From: DAOVFN01 sp964484305
GTDB lineage: Archaea > Aenigmatarchaeota > Aenigmatarchaeia > QMZP01
Direction: 5' to 3'
Assembly: GCA_964484305.1 (NCBI GenBank)
Contig: CAZAEI010000004.1
Span: 1 to 64,000 of the forward strand
DNA length: 64,000 nt
The translations under genes and the position numbers were made by a program. A model generated the notes under the pieces. That model ran no database searches and was not told the DNA's origin. It was given only the letters and a program-made list of their open reading frames with translations. Of this stretch, positions 16,623 to 25,471 are shown in pieces (position 1 is the stretch's first letter; each line of letters begins with the position of its first letter).

Positions 16623-17246
16623 ATGGACTGGAGAAAGACTGCCAAGGAAGCAGAGGGCCTGCATACTGTTAAGAGCCTTGCCAAATCCATGGGTATTAAA
16701 AAAAGCACAGCAGTGCTGTATATCCATGAGATGAGAAAGGGAGGCTATGTCAGGACAATGAGGGGGAGGAAGGGGAAAAGGCTCTATGACATCTCCCCGC
16801 TCAGCCTCAGGAAAGTGGGTTCGGATGGATTCATTGAGATACTGAACAGGAATTCAAGTCTGAAAATACAGAGGCCCTTTAAGCAGAGGGTCTATGGGAA
16901 AAAACTGACCATAGAGGAGGCCCTGGTCCGTGCGCTCAAGAGCGATGAGCCGAGGATTGTGCTTGCATCGCTCGGGCTTTTCAAGAAACCACTTGACTGG
17001 AAAAGGATATACAGACTAGCCAAGAAGGAGGGCTTGGAAAGGGAAATCGGTTCGATGTATGAACTGAGCAGGAGATGCTTCAAGGTAAGAAGGATGGACG
17101 GCAGGATAAGGAGAAAACTGAGGGATTCCCCAATAAGGAAGGGGTTTATTATAAGAAGGGTAAGAAGAAGTGATTTCGGTGATATTGAGGAAATGTGGGG
17201 GATGCGTATCCCATTCAGAAAATCCGAAATCGAAGAACTCGGGTGA
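16623..17246 (+). CDS. Winged-helix protein, candidate antitoxin (AbiEi-like)
   Basis: The N-terminal 60 residues form a winged helix (VKSLAKSMGIKKSTAVLYIH and a GRKGKRLYDISPL wing). The remainder is basic and helical and not recognised. The stop is 2 nt before the ATG of a nucleotidyltransferase gene, the arrangement of AbiE-type (type IV) toxin-antitoxin loci, where the HTH protein represses and counters the transferase. The upstream 60 nt are very AT-rich and include TATAAC/TTATAATG boxes. Confidence 0.55.
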   Translation: MDWRKTAKEAEGLHTVKSLAKSMGIKKSTAVLYIHEMRKGGYVRTMRGRKGKRLYDISPLSLRKVGSDGFIEILNRNSSLKIQRPFKQRVYGKKLTIEEALVRALKSDEPRIVLASLGLFKKPLDWKRIYRLAKKEGLEREIGSMYELSRRCFKVRRMDGRIRRKLRDSPIRKGFIIRRVRRSDFGDIEEMWGMRIPFRKSEIEELG

Positions 17247-17250
17247 TGGT

Positions 17251-17898
17251 ATGATAAGAATAGAGGAACAGAACAGGCTTTTCGAACTGATAGGAAAAAC
17301 CATCGAGAGGGATATTGATGCATTGGTGGTTGGGGGCTCTGCAATGCTATATTACAATTTTTCCAAGATCTCTACCAAGGACATAGATATCGTCCTGCTA
17401 AACGAAAAGGACAGGAATTATCTTATAGAAGTTATTCAAGGGATGGGGTTCAAGATGAAGATAAAGCCTGAAAAGCGGGGCCATCCGTATGTTCTTGAAT
17501 CTGAAGAATACGTCTTGGACATCTTTGCAGGGAAGATGTTCCGCCTGGATATTTCTGAGGGGATATTGGAAAGGGTAAAAGAAAGGGTTGAATACGGAAA
17601 CCTGACGGTCTGCGTGATTTCTCCGGAAGACATAATTCTATCTAAAAGCATGACGGACAGGTTCAGGGACAGGGAAGACGTAATAGAAATAACCAAAGAG
17701 GCAAACATTGATTGGGATTCGGTTTTAAAGGAATGTAAATGGCAGGCAAAGAACGGTGATTTCCGCTTCTGTGTCTATCTGTATGACTTCCTAGACGAGC
17801 TGGTGCATGATTACAGCCTTAAGATTCCCAAGGATACAGAAAGAACTATCAAGAAGCTGTATCGGGATTTCCTGAATAACATTAAAACAAAGAAATAA
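17251..17898 (+). CDS. Nucleotidyltransferase, AbiEii-like
   Basis: The 215-residue protein has the nucleotidyltransferase start DALVVGGSAMLYYNF, then STKDIDIVLL with the two metal-binding Asp residues, and SPEDIILSKSMTDRFRDRED, typical of AbiEii/DUF6036-like transferases. GGTGATGGT directly precedes the ATG at 17251. Paired with the winged-helix gene upstream it is a likely toxin; a tRNA or protein target cannot be inferred. Confidence 0.7.
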   Translation: MIRIEEQNRLFELIGKTIERDIDALVVGGSAMLYYNFSKISTKDIDIVLLNEKDRNYLIEVIQGMGFKMKIKPEKRGHPYVLESEEYVLDIFAGKMFRLDISEGILERVKERVEYGNLTVCVISPEDIILSKSMTDRFRDREDVIEITKEANIDWDSVLKECKWQAKNGDFRFCVYLYDFLDELVHDYSLKIPKDTERTIKKLYRDFLNNIKTKK

Positions 17899-17943
17899 CC
17901 GGGACGAACAAATATTTGCAGTTCTTGAGTCAGAGGGGATATT

Positions 17944-19665
17944 CTACATCCTCTCGGGGGCCTCTATGCCCAGGAGGCCCAGCGCGTTCCTGAGGACCTG
18001 GGCCGTTGCCCTGACCAGGGCCAGCCTGGCCGGCCTTGCCTCCCTGCCGGCCCTGAGGACCGGAACGCTCTGATAGAACTCATTGAACCTGGTGGCAAGC
18101 TCCAGGGCATACCCCGCAATGTAATGGGGCCTCATGTCCTTGGCAGCCCTCTGGACAGCATCGGGAAACTCCGCCAGCTGCCTGAGAAGGGCCAGCTCCA
18201 TTTCCCCTCCAGGAACAGCATGGACGGGCCCGCTGGGAGCGCTCCTGCCCCCGCTCCTGGCCTTCCTGAGGATTGACATGGCCCTGGTGTGGCTGTACTG
18301 TATATAGGGTCCTGTGTCGCCGTCGAAGTTTAGTATCTGGCCCCAGTTGAACACAATAACCTTCTCCGGGGACTTGCTTAACATGGTGTATTTCAGGGCC
18401 CCCATGCCAACCAGGCCTGCTGTCCTGTCCAGCTCCCTGCTGGAAAGCCTGGGGTTCTTGCTCCCTGTCTCCCTCCTGGCCAGCTTCAGGAGCTCCTCCC
18501 TTAGCTCGTCATAGAGTATGACCTTCCCCTCCCTGGACTTCATCTTCTTGCCAGAGCCGAGGTTGACCAGTTCATACCTCAGATGGGACTCCTTCCTGGC
18601 ATGCCTCCACTTCATGAGCTCCAGGAGCCTGAAGAGCTGCATGAAATACAGGTTCTGCTCGGAGCCCACGACATGGACAATCCTCTTTGGCCTGTATTCC
18701 CTCATCTGGAGCTCGGCCAGCGCAAGGTCCTTGGCATGGTAGAGTGGGGTCTTCTCCCTGGTGACAAGGACGAACACGCCCAGTCCCTGCTTCTCCATGT
18801 CCACTATTATGGCACCATCGCTTACCCTGGCAATCCCCTTCCTTGCCAGGTCCCCGGCCATCTTCAGTCCCTCGGCCTCGACCTCGCTCTCGAAATAGAG
18901 CCTGTCGAACCCGGCCCCGAAGTCCCTGTATATCCTGTCAAAGTAGTCGAGGCTCCACTTCCTGGTCTTCTTCCAGACAGGCATAATCCTCCTGTCCCTT
19001 GCATAGAGCATGCTGTTAATCTCCCTCATGGCCTCCTCGGCCTTCCTGCTGCTGGCTATCTTCCTGCTTGCCTCCCTGTAGACCTTACCAAGCCACCTTC
19101 CCCTGTCCCCTGACGGGGTCCTTCCCCTGTGAATATTAAGGAATCCCCAGAGGCACTTCGCCACATGGGGGCCTATATCCCCCTGGTAATTGGCCCTCAC
19201 CACATCAGAGCCCCCGGCCTCCAGTATCCTGCAGAGAGATTCCCCCAGGCAGATATTCCTCACATGGCCTATGTGAAAGGCCTTATGTGTGTTCGGGTGC
19301 GCGAATTCCACCATTATCTTCTTTCTCCCTGTGGTCCTCCCGACTCTGCCATACCTTTCGCCCTCCTTAACTATCCCCTTCAGAAGCAGCCCGGCCGCCC
19401 TGTTCCAGTCCATATAGAAGTTGATGTAGGGGCCGTGGGAATCCACATTCCCCACCAGGCCGGATGGCCTGAGCTTCCTGCTCATATCCCTGGCAATCTC
19501 CGCGGGATTCTTCTTTTTCCGCTTGGCCAGGACAAAGCAGGGATAGGCCAGGTCCGAGCCTATGTTACCGGGCGGCCTCTCGAGGCCCTCCTCCGCAAGC
19601 TTCCTTGGGACCTGCCGGGAGAGAATCCTCAGCACATCCCTCCTAAACTCCTGCATGAGGTTCAT
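17944..19665 (-). CDS. argS: Arginyl-tRNA synthetase
   Basis: The 573-residue class I synthetase shows the N-terminal additional domain, FAHPNTHKAFHIGHVRN with the HIGH motif, NYQGDIGPHVAK, the discriminating MEKQGLGVFVLVTREKTPLY region, a KMSKS-like loop GSGKKMKSREGKV, GPYIQYSHTRA and the DALR anticodon domain ending in GIEAPERM. It attaches Arg to tRNA-Arg. The start is at the first Met; a TTTATATATG box lies about 30-40 nt upstream. Confidence 0.95.
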   Translation of the reverse strand: MNLMQEFRRDVLRILSRQVPRKLAEEGLERPPGNIGSDLAYPCFVLAKRKKKNPAEIARDMSRKLRPSGLVGNVDSHGPYINFYMDWNRAAGLLLKGIVKEGERYGRVGRTTGRKKIMVEFAHPNTHKAFHIGHVRNICLGESLCRILEAGGSDVVRANYQGDIGPHVAKCLWGFLNIHRGRTPSGDRGRWLGKVYREASRKIASSRKAEEAMREINSMLYARDRRIMPVWKKTRKWSLDYFDRIYRDFGAGFDRLYFESEVEAEGLKMAGDLARKGIARVSDGAIIVDMEKQGLGVFVLVTREKTPLYHAKDLALAELQMREYRPKRIVHVVGSEQNLYFMQLFRLLELMKWRHARKESHLRYELVNLGSGKKMKSREGKVILYDELREELLKLARRETGSKNPRLSSRELDRTAGLVGMGALKYTMLSKSPEKVIVFNWGQILNFDGDTGPYIQYSHTRAMSILRKARSGGRSAPSGPVHAVPGGEMELALLRQLAEFPDAVQRAAKDMRPHYIAGYALELATRFNEFYQSVPVLRAGREARPARLALVRATAQVLRNALGLLGIEAPERM

Positions 19666-19818
19666 AACAATAATTATGTTCGCGGAATAAATAACATATA
19701 TAAACTAGTGTTATGATAACATTACCTTAGTGAACAGATTAATCGTAAAATAGGTATTATGCTTGTTCTTACGATGACTGTGTGATTGCATAGAATACCA
19801 GATGAAAGGAATTGGACC

Positions 19819-21087
19819 ATGAGATTCAGTGAATTCAGGCTTAAGCCCGCCCTCCTGGAGACTGCAGAGAGGTTGGGATTCAGGGAGGCAACCCCTATCC
19901 AGGAGAGGTGCATAAACCACATACTTAGCGGCAGGGATGTTGTAGGAGAGGCAGAGACGGGCTCCGGAAAGACCGTGGCCTTTGCCCTCCCGATACTCGA
20001 CAGGATCTCCCAGGGAAGTGGGATACAGGCGCTTGTTCTCACGCCCACCAGGGAGCTCTGCGTTCAGGTCACAGACGTCTTCAGGGATTTCGGCAGGCCC
20101 CTCGGAATAAGGGCAATAAGCGTGTACGGCGGGGTGGGCCTCGAGCCCCAGATAGATGGCATGCGCACGGCTGACATAGTGGTGGGGACTCCCGGGAGGG
20201 TCCTGGACCACCTGGGCAGGAAGAATATGGACCTGGGGGGCGTGAGGTTCCTTGTGCTTGACGAGACAGACAAGATGTTCGAGATGGGATTCGTAGAGGA
20301 CGTGGAGGAGATAATAGGGCACGTTCCGGGAAAGAGGCAGACCCTCATGTTCAGCGCGACCATGTCATACAGCATACAGTCTATAACCAAGAAGCATCTC
20401 CACAACCCCATGGTTGTGAGGACGCGCTCCTATGTGGACACAAGCAAGCTCAGGCAGGTGTATTACGACATATACAACCAGAACGACAAGTTCTCCCTCC
20501 TGGTCTATCTGCTCCGGAACCACACACCCGGCCTTGCTTTGGTGTTCTGTGCTACCAGGCAGGAGTCAGGCATCGTGGCGAGCAACCTGAAGCGCCAGGG
20601 CGTGAATGCCATGGCAATACACGGGGGAATGACCCAGTACAAGAGGGAGCAGTCACTCGATGCGCTCAAGCACGAGAACATCGATGTCCTCGTGGCCACG
20701 GACGTGGCAGCGCGGGGCCTCGACATAAAGAATGTCACCCATGTCTACAACTATGACGTTCCAAAGACCCCCAGGGAATACATACACAGGGTAGGCCGCA
20801 CGGCCCGGGCAGGAGAGAGCGGGTCTGCAGTCACCCTCCTCACCCACCGCGACCATGACAACTTCCGCCGCATCCTGGCCGATGAGGGCATAGCTGTGGA
20901 GAGTGAAGGCATCCCGCCCTTTAGTAGGGTCCCCTTCAACCGCTTCCTAGACGACACCCGCAGGGACCGCGAGGGAGACGGCAGGGACAGATACCCGGAC
21001 AGGAGGCGCTCCTCAGGCCACAGGCACTCATCAAGGGGATATTCAGGCAGGGACCGTTCCAGAAGGGACCGGAACCCCCGCAGATAG
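19819..21087 (+). CDS. DEAD-box RNA helicase with DETD motif II
   Basis: The sequence contains the Q-motif (FREATPIQERC), motif I AETGSGKT, Ia PTRELCVQV, III SAT, then TDVAARGLDI and HRVGRTARAG. Motif II is DETD instead of DEAD. Residues from about 375 form an Arg/Asp/Ser tail (DRSRRDRNPRR) that likely binds RNA. I used the ATG at 19819, where similarity begins; an ATG at 19786 is in frame. Confidence 0.92.
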   Translation: MRFSEFRLKPALLETAERLGFREATPIQERCINHILSGRDVVGEAETGSGKTVAFALPILDRISQGSGIQALVLTPTRELCVQVTDVFRDFGRPLGIRAISVYGGVGLEPQIDGMRTADIVVGTPGRVLDHLGRKNMDLGGVRFLVLDETDKMFEMGFVEDVEEIIGHVPGKRQTLMFSATMSYSIQSITKKHLHNPMVVRTRSYVDTSKLRQVYYDIYNQNDKFSLLVYLLRNHTPGLALVFCATRQESGIVASNLKRQGVNAMAIHGGMTQYKREQSLDALKHENIDVLVATDVAARGLDIKNVTHVYNYDVPKTPREYIHRVGRTARAGESGSAVTLLTHRDHDNFRRILADEGIAVESEGIPPFSRVPFNRFLDDTRRDREGDGRDRYPDRRRSSGHRHSSRGYSGRDRSRRDRNPRR

Positions 21088-21134
21088 GCCTGGAAGCTCC
21101 GGGGGCCTTGATTATTCAGGAAGCCTGTTCGATT

Positions 21135-21305
21135 CTACTTCAGAACCCGTACAGAGGATGTGGCTATCAAACCTATTCCGAGAATTCCTGTGACAATCGC
21201 AATGCCTGTAGTATTTTCTCCGAAAACACTGCCTTCGAACATTATGAATGCCCCCATCAAGGCCAATGAGATTCCCAATATGAATAACAGTTTCTGGTTT
21301 ACCAT
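21135..21305 (-). CDS. Small two-helix membrane protein
   Basis: A 56-residue frame reads two hydrophobic segments, LLFILGISLALMGAFIMF and GIAIVTGILGIGLIATS, joined by a polar turn (EGSVFGENTT), and ends VRVLK. A TATA box (21323-21335) is centred 24 nt from the ATG at 21305; an ATG at 21314 would add three residues. The function is unknown. Confidence 0.5.
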   Translation of the reverse strand: MVNQKLLFILGISLALMGAFIMFEGSVFGENTTGIAIVTGILGIGLIATSSVRVLK

Positions 21306-21464
21306 AAGTATCATTGGCCTGAGATATTTTAAATAGGAATTCCATGTTCCAACAGATTTGTTGTTTTTTTGTTTCCCTTCTACATTTTGGAAGAGCCTTG
21401 GAAAAATGGTTTTTGAGAGAGGCGACTATGTTCGATATGTATTATACGAACCCTTGAGGAATAC

Positions 21465-22460
21465 CTATTTGCCCTGCTGGGACTCCAGGAAAACATGCTT
21501 GACCTCTGAGGCCTCCTTCTTGTGCCTCGGCCACCTCAGTCCCTTCCTGAGCATGACCAGCCTCTTCCTTGGCCCGGGGACAGAGCCCTCTATAACGAGG
21601 TAGTCGCCCCTGACCAGGCCGTATCCTACCCAGCCACCCTCCGGGCTGATGCCGTCAGAACCAATCTTTAGGAGCCTCTTGTTGTACTCTGTTCTGGTCT
21701 GGAAACCGTGCTGCCCTGCCATAGCAATCTTCCCTGGCAGGACCCTAGCAACGCCCCTTGCCCCGAGGACGCCTCCGTGCCTCCTCTTCTTTTCGTGCTT
21801 CCTGGGCCTTACCTTAACCCCGAACCTTCTGACAGGGCCCATCCAGCCCTGGCCTGTGGTTACGGCCCTGACATCAATCCAGTCGCCCTCCTTGAGGACA
21901 TCAGACACGCGAATCTCCTTACCCAGGCTGTCCTTGGCGTACTGCCACTTGGCAGAGACATCATCACCACCCAGCTGGAGCTCAAAGAGCTCGGGTTTCT
22001 TCTTGGCCACTGCGGTCTTTCTGGGGGCTGTATGGACAACCAGCCTGACATCAGATAGCTTTCCAGCCTGCCCATCAATCAGCTTAATCCCTGATTCAGG
22101 GTCGGTCTTGTGGGGAATCTTGAGCCTCCTGTCAAGGTCCTTGCTCAGGCCATGGGCCCATATGGTATGAAGGTTCCTGAGGCCGTAAGGGGTCTTCCTG
22201 TAGGTTCTTATGGCGCAGACAACCACGTTTGGGCATTCAAGGACAGTCGCTGCCTTGACTATCTCCTGGCCCTCTGTCGCAGAGCCCTTGGTGTTGTCAA
22301 GATAGGTAACCCTGGTCATACCGGCCTTGTAGCCCGCGAACCCCGCAGGTCCTGACGAGGCCGTGGGGGAGGGATTCCCCACACTGGGATAAATCCTCCT
22401 TGCCCTCTTCCTTGGCCAGTATGCCCTTGAACCCGCAACCGGTTTGTGACTCCTTGCCAT
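21465..22460 (-). CDS. rpl3: Large ribosomal subunit protein uL3
   Basis: The product begins MARSHKPVAGSRAYWPRKRA as archaeal L3 does, and contains GFAGYKAGMT, GWMGPVRRFGVK and GQHGFQTRTEYNKR. It has 331 residues, normal for archaea. I rejected 24 in-frame codons upstream because they lie in a hairpin leader. L3 is normally first in the cluster L3-L4-L23-L2; here it is last, after L2 and a 169-nt leader. Confidence 0.96.
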   Translation of the reverse strand: MARSHKPVAGSRAYWPRKRARRIYPSVGNPSPTASSGPAGFAGYKAGMTRVTYLDNTKGSATEGQEIVKAATVLECPNVVVCAIRTYRKTPYGLRNLHTIWAHGLSKDLDRRLKIPHKTDPESGIKLIDGQAGKLSDVRLVVHTAPRKTAVAKKKPELFELQLGGDDVSAKWQYAKDSLGKEIRVSDVLKEGDWIDVRAVTTGQGWMGPVRRFGVKVRPRKHEKKRRHGGVLGARGVARVLPGKIAMAGQHGFQTRTEYNKRLLKIGSDGISPEGGWVGYGLVRGDYLVIEGSVPGPRKRLVMLRKGLRWPRHKKEASEVKHVFLESQQGK

Positions 22461-22629
22461 ATCATATACCTGTTTGGTTATATTCGTTCTTATTGCGACA
22501 TCCGTCCCTTCGGACGGCATGCACTCATTCACCTTAACTGTTCACTTTGGTAATCATACATGTCCGTCGCAAAGCGACGGCTTGTGCACGTTCACCTTCT
22601 TGATTATCCTTCATTTCGTTATTATGCAA
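22461..22629 (-). repeat. uL3 leader with hairpin repeats and the 30-nt shared unit
   Basis: On the minus strand the leader contains hairpin CCGTCGCtttGCGACGG (22564-22580), then the 30-nt unit 22528-22557 that also occurs three times in the AlaX leader, containing GTTAAGGTGAA, then hairpin CCGTCCgaaGGGACGG (22502-22517). No protein is seen. It looks like two tandem copies of a leader module carrying its own GGTGA. Confidence 0.8.
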
Positions 22630-23298
22630 TTAACGCTTCTTTCCTGTCCTCTTCGGGGATATCGAACCTACCTTCCTGCCGGGCGGTGCGTGCCTCGAAA
22701 CGGTCTTGTGCTTTCCCAGGCCCCCGTAACCCGAACCGAACGGGTGGTCATATGCATTCATGGCCACTCCCGATGTCCTTGGATAGAGCTTGCCCCTCCT
22801 GTGCATGGCATGCCACTTCTTTCCGGCCTTTATCCAGGGCTTCTCGTTCCTGCCCTCACCTGCCGGAATCCCCACGGTCACCCTGCAGGCAGGATGAAGG
22901 GATTTCTTCTTCTTGGAGGGAAGCTGTATTATGCACTCCTTGCCGGATTTTGAGACAATGGTGGCTGCCGAGCCCGCCGTCCTGCATAGCTTGGGGCCTG
23001 AATTGGGATAGGTCTCTATGGCAAAGACCTTGGTTCCCTCGGCAAGCTGTGAGACCTGGTTAACGAAGTTGTGCACAGGGTCCCCCACCCTGATTCCTTC
23101 AGGGGCGATAATGAAGCCCTTCTTCTTGTCAGCGTACTCCACCTCGGCCAAGGGGGCGTCCCTTAGCTTGTGGTTGACTATATCCACAACCATACCCTCC
23201 ATGTTCCTGTACTCCACCCTGGGCCTGAAGGCATAGTTCGGGACCCTGTAGGTGTGGGAACCCCTCCCCCTCCTTTGTGAGATTATCCGCTTACCCAT
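22630..23298 (-). CDS. rpl2: Large ribosomal subunit protein uL2
   Basis: The 222-residue protein starts MGKRIISQRRGRGSHTYRV and has the peptidyl-transferase-proximal segment GVAMNAYDHPFGSGYGG with HAPPGRKVG near the end. It follows L23 by 9 nt. S19, which normally follows L2 in archaea, is replaced here by the displaced L3 gene. Confidence 0.96.
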   Translation of the reverse strand: MGKRIISQRRGRGSHTYRVPNYAFRPRVEYRNMEGMVVDIVNHKLRDAPLAEVEYADKKKGFIIAPEGIRVGDPVHNFVNQVSQLAEGTKVFAIETYPNSGPKLCRTAGSAATIVSKSGKECIIQLPSKKKKSLHPACRVTVGIPAGEGRNEKPWIKAGKKWHAMHRRGKLYPRTSGVAMNAYDHPFGSGYGGLGKHKTVSRHAPPGRKVGSISPKRTGKKR

Positions 23299-23307
23299 CC
23301 AATCACC

Positions 23308-23580
23308 TTAGAGCATTCCCATCCTTGATGCGATGTCCGCTGCCGAGTTGTCCGGATGGAGCTTCACAAAGGCCTTCTTCTGGCCCCTGGTGGTTATCAT
23401 TGTCGAGACCCCAACCACCCTGACATCGAAGTTCTTTTCCACAGCCTTCCTGATGTCCTTCTTGGAGGCCCCGGAGTTTACTATGAAGACCAGCTTGTTC
23501 TCTATCTCAACCATGTTCATGCTCTTCTCCGCAAGCTGCGGGTACATCAGGACCTTCCAGGGGTCGGTGAACTTTTTCAT
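23308..23580 (-). CDS. rpl23: Large ribosomal subunit protein uL23
   Basis: The 90-residue protein has the L23 layout: DPWKVLMYPQLAEKSMNMVE, then KKDIRKAVEKNFDVRVVGVS, TRGQKKAFVKL and a final helix DIASRMGML. Its ATG overlaps the stop of the L4 gene by 4 nt, showing translational coupling. Confidence 0.95.
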   Translation of the reverse strand: MKKFTDPWKVLMYPQLAEKSMNMVEIENKLVFIVNSGASKKDIRKAVEKNFDVRVVGVSTMITTRGQKKAFVKLHPDNSAADIASRMGML

Positions 23581-24368
23581 GCAAGCTCCTCAATCTTCTT
23601 GAGGGCGCCCTCTACCCAGACACAGAGCCTTCCGGGCTCTGCTCCGGGGGCGAGCATCTCAACACCGAGGTCTCCGACCTCACAGACCTCAAGACCGGCC
23701 AGGTTCCGGACAGCCCTCACAAGTCCCTTATCCTCGGATATCACGAAAAGCATGCCTCGACTCTTCCTGTACTTCCTTCCCCTCATGGTTCCCCTGCCAG
23801 CGCGGGGCTTCCTCCCCCCGAGCCTTGTCAGCTCCTCCAGAAGGCCCAGGTTGTCCAGGACCTGCCTGACATCCTTAAGGACGGTCAGCTCCTGGAGCTT
23901 GTCCTCCACTACGAGGGGGATGTGCTTCACATGCTCAATCCTCTGCCTTTTCTCAACCCAGTCCCTGTCAAGCGTGGCAGAGGCCGCAGAGAGCAGGGCA
24001 GCCACCCTTTCCTTCTTGTTCACCTTCCTCTCCCAGACCTTCCCGGCCTTGGGGGGGTGGGCCTTTCTTCCCTTCACTGCCTGGGGGACGAACCGGGCTC
24101 TCATATAAAGGCTTCTTGTGCTGGTGATTCTCTTCATCCTGGCCATTTCCCTGTTCATCATGCTGTGGCGGATGCCCCGGCGGCCGTGATAACTGGCTGA
24201 CGTTTTCTTTCCTGCCTCAGGGTCTGCCCCGTAGGGCTGCCTTATAGCGGCCTGCTCTGCCTTTACAGCCCTCTTAATCAGGTCAGGCCTGACAGGCCCG
24301 GAGAGGGCCCTGCCTAGCGTGATGCTCCCCTTCGGAATTCCCATTAAGGCATATACAGGGATTTTCAT
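23577..24368 (-). CDS. rpl4: Large ribosomal subunit protein uL4
   Basis: The 263-residue protein has archaeal L4 features: RPDLIKRAVKAEQAAIRQPY, the long loop with RHSMMNREMARMKRITST, RFVPQAVKGRKAHPPK, and GKRKPRAGRGTMRGRKYR-like GGRKPRAGRGTMRGRKYRKS. It opens the L4-L23-L2-L3 run. Its leader carries hairpin repeats and a GGAGG. Confidence 0.95.
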   Translation of the reverse strand: MKIPVYALMGIPKGSITLGRALSGPVRPDLIKRAVKAEQAAIRQPYGADPEAGKKTSASYHGRRGIRHSMMNREMARMKRITSTRSLYMRARFVPQAVKGRKAHPPKAGKVWERKVNKKERVAALLSAASATLDRDWVEKRQRIEHVKHIPLVVEDKLQELTVLKDVRQVLDNLGLLEELTRLGGRKPRAGRGTMRGRKYRKSRGMLFVISEDKGLVRAVRNLAGLEVCEVGDLGVEMLAPGAEPGRLCVWVEGALKKIEELA

Positions 24369-24372
24369 GTCA

Positions 24373-24482
24373 ACATTTCCTCCCCGGCTTTGCTCATACT
24401 CTTCAAGCCGGCATGCATTCCCTCACCTTACAGAGCGTTGCGGACCCGTCTTGTTTTACTCTGTGAATGACGGCATGCAACC
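24373..24482 (-). repeat. Leader hairpin repeats upstream of uL4
   Basis: On the minus strand GTTGCATGCCGTC opens a first degenerate unit with GACGGGTCCGC, then AAGGTGAGGGAATGCATG leads into a GCCGGCTT...AAAGCCGG hairpin followed by GGAGG and the ATG of L4. The GGTGA-TGCATGCCG order is the same as in the L3 and eL34 leaders. Confidence 0.65.
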
Positions 24483-24661
24483 ACACGGCAAACACAGAAC
24501 TAGCCCGGCATGGCCTCTTAGGCCAGCCATGCAATGCAGATAGGGGGGTGATTATCCTGCATTTGCCAATGAATTGGTATATTGTGTTGCATCGTGTATA
24601 TTTAAAGGTTTTCTGCAGGATTCCGTAAAGGGATAATAATACAGTAATGCAAGTATAAATC

Positions 24662-25471
24662 ATGATAGTGACAGTCAACCAACTCAAGCTCATCCACTAC
24701 TTCTATTTTGCCATGGGAATCTTCGGCCTCACCAATTCAGTCTTCATGGGATTCGGAAGCCCCCTCTCCATGATATTCCTGGCATTCTATGCGGTCAACT
24801 CCGGGGTAAGTTGGTACATGGCCCATGTGGCCAGAAGGAAGATGTCCAGCTATGTCGTCGTTCAGTCCCTGGGGTTCTTCATAAACCATGCAATAGTGAC
24901 CGTGCTGACGGTCGGGGGCACGGCCCTGATATGGGTCTCAGGCCTCATACCCGACCTGCACCTCCTCAGCACCCTACTCATGGCCAACTACTTTGCAATG
25001 TTCCTGGCAGGGCTGTGGTACGGCCTCATAAGGGCGGACTTCATCAGGGGCCTTTTCACAGTATATGACAGCTATCTCTTCAAGAAGGCCAAGGCATTCA
25101 TAATCAGGATAAGGGAGGCATACTGGGATTTCTTTGGGAGGCAGCTTGTCGCAGAGGGGGAAATCCAGGGCTACGAGTACGGCACCATCAGGGAGGTGGA
25201 TGAGAACCTGCTCTCTGCATGGAAGAACAGGAAGAAGCTCCAGTACGTCCTGGAGTGCCTGGGAAGGATAGAACTCTCCATGGCCAGGCACGCCCTCCAG
25301 CAGCTAAGGGAAAAGATATCCTTCCTCAGGATGACACCAGGCAGTGAGCGCGAGAAGCCTATTGCCAGGGCAGAGGGGGAGCTTCATGAAAAGGAGAATG
25401 AAATCATGAGATACGAGAAGTCCTTCTACAGGAAGACCGGAGAGAGCGAGCTCCTGCAGGCCTGCTTCTAG
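24662..25471 (+). CDS. Membrane protein of unknown function
   Basis: Residues 1-125 form four hydrophobic segments (for example FYFAMGIFGLTNSVFMGF and MANYFAMFLAGLWYGL). The C-terminal 140 residues are charged, helical and probably cytoplasmic (LQQLREKISFLRM; ENEIMRYEKSF). I do not recognise the family. It ends 4 nt inside the convergent antiporter gene. Confidence 0.6.
   Translation: MIVTVNQLKLIHYFYFAMGIFGLTNSVFMGFGSPLSMIFLAFYAVNSGVSWYMAHVARRKMSSYVVVQSLGFFINHAIVTVLTVGGTALIWVSGLIPDLHLLSTLLMANYFAMFLAGLWYGLIRADFIRGLFTVYDSYLFKKAKAFIIRIREAYWDFFGRQLVAEGEIQGYEYGTIREVDENLLSAWKNRKKLQYVLECLGRIELSMARHALQQLREKISFLRMTPGSEREKPIARAEGELHEKENEIMRYEKSFYRKTGESELLQACF

Noticed and set aside
21112..21345. 77-residue frame on the minus strand
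   Set aside because: A different minus frame in the same place encodes a coherent two-helix membrane protein with a TATA box; the 77-residue version is rich in Arg, His and Cys without pattern.
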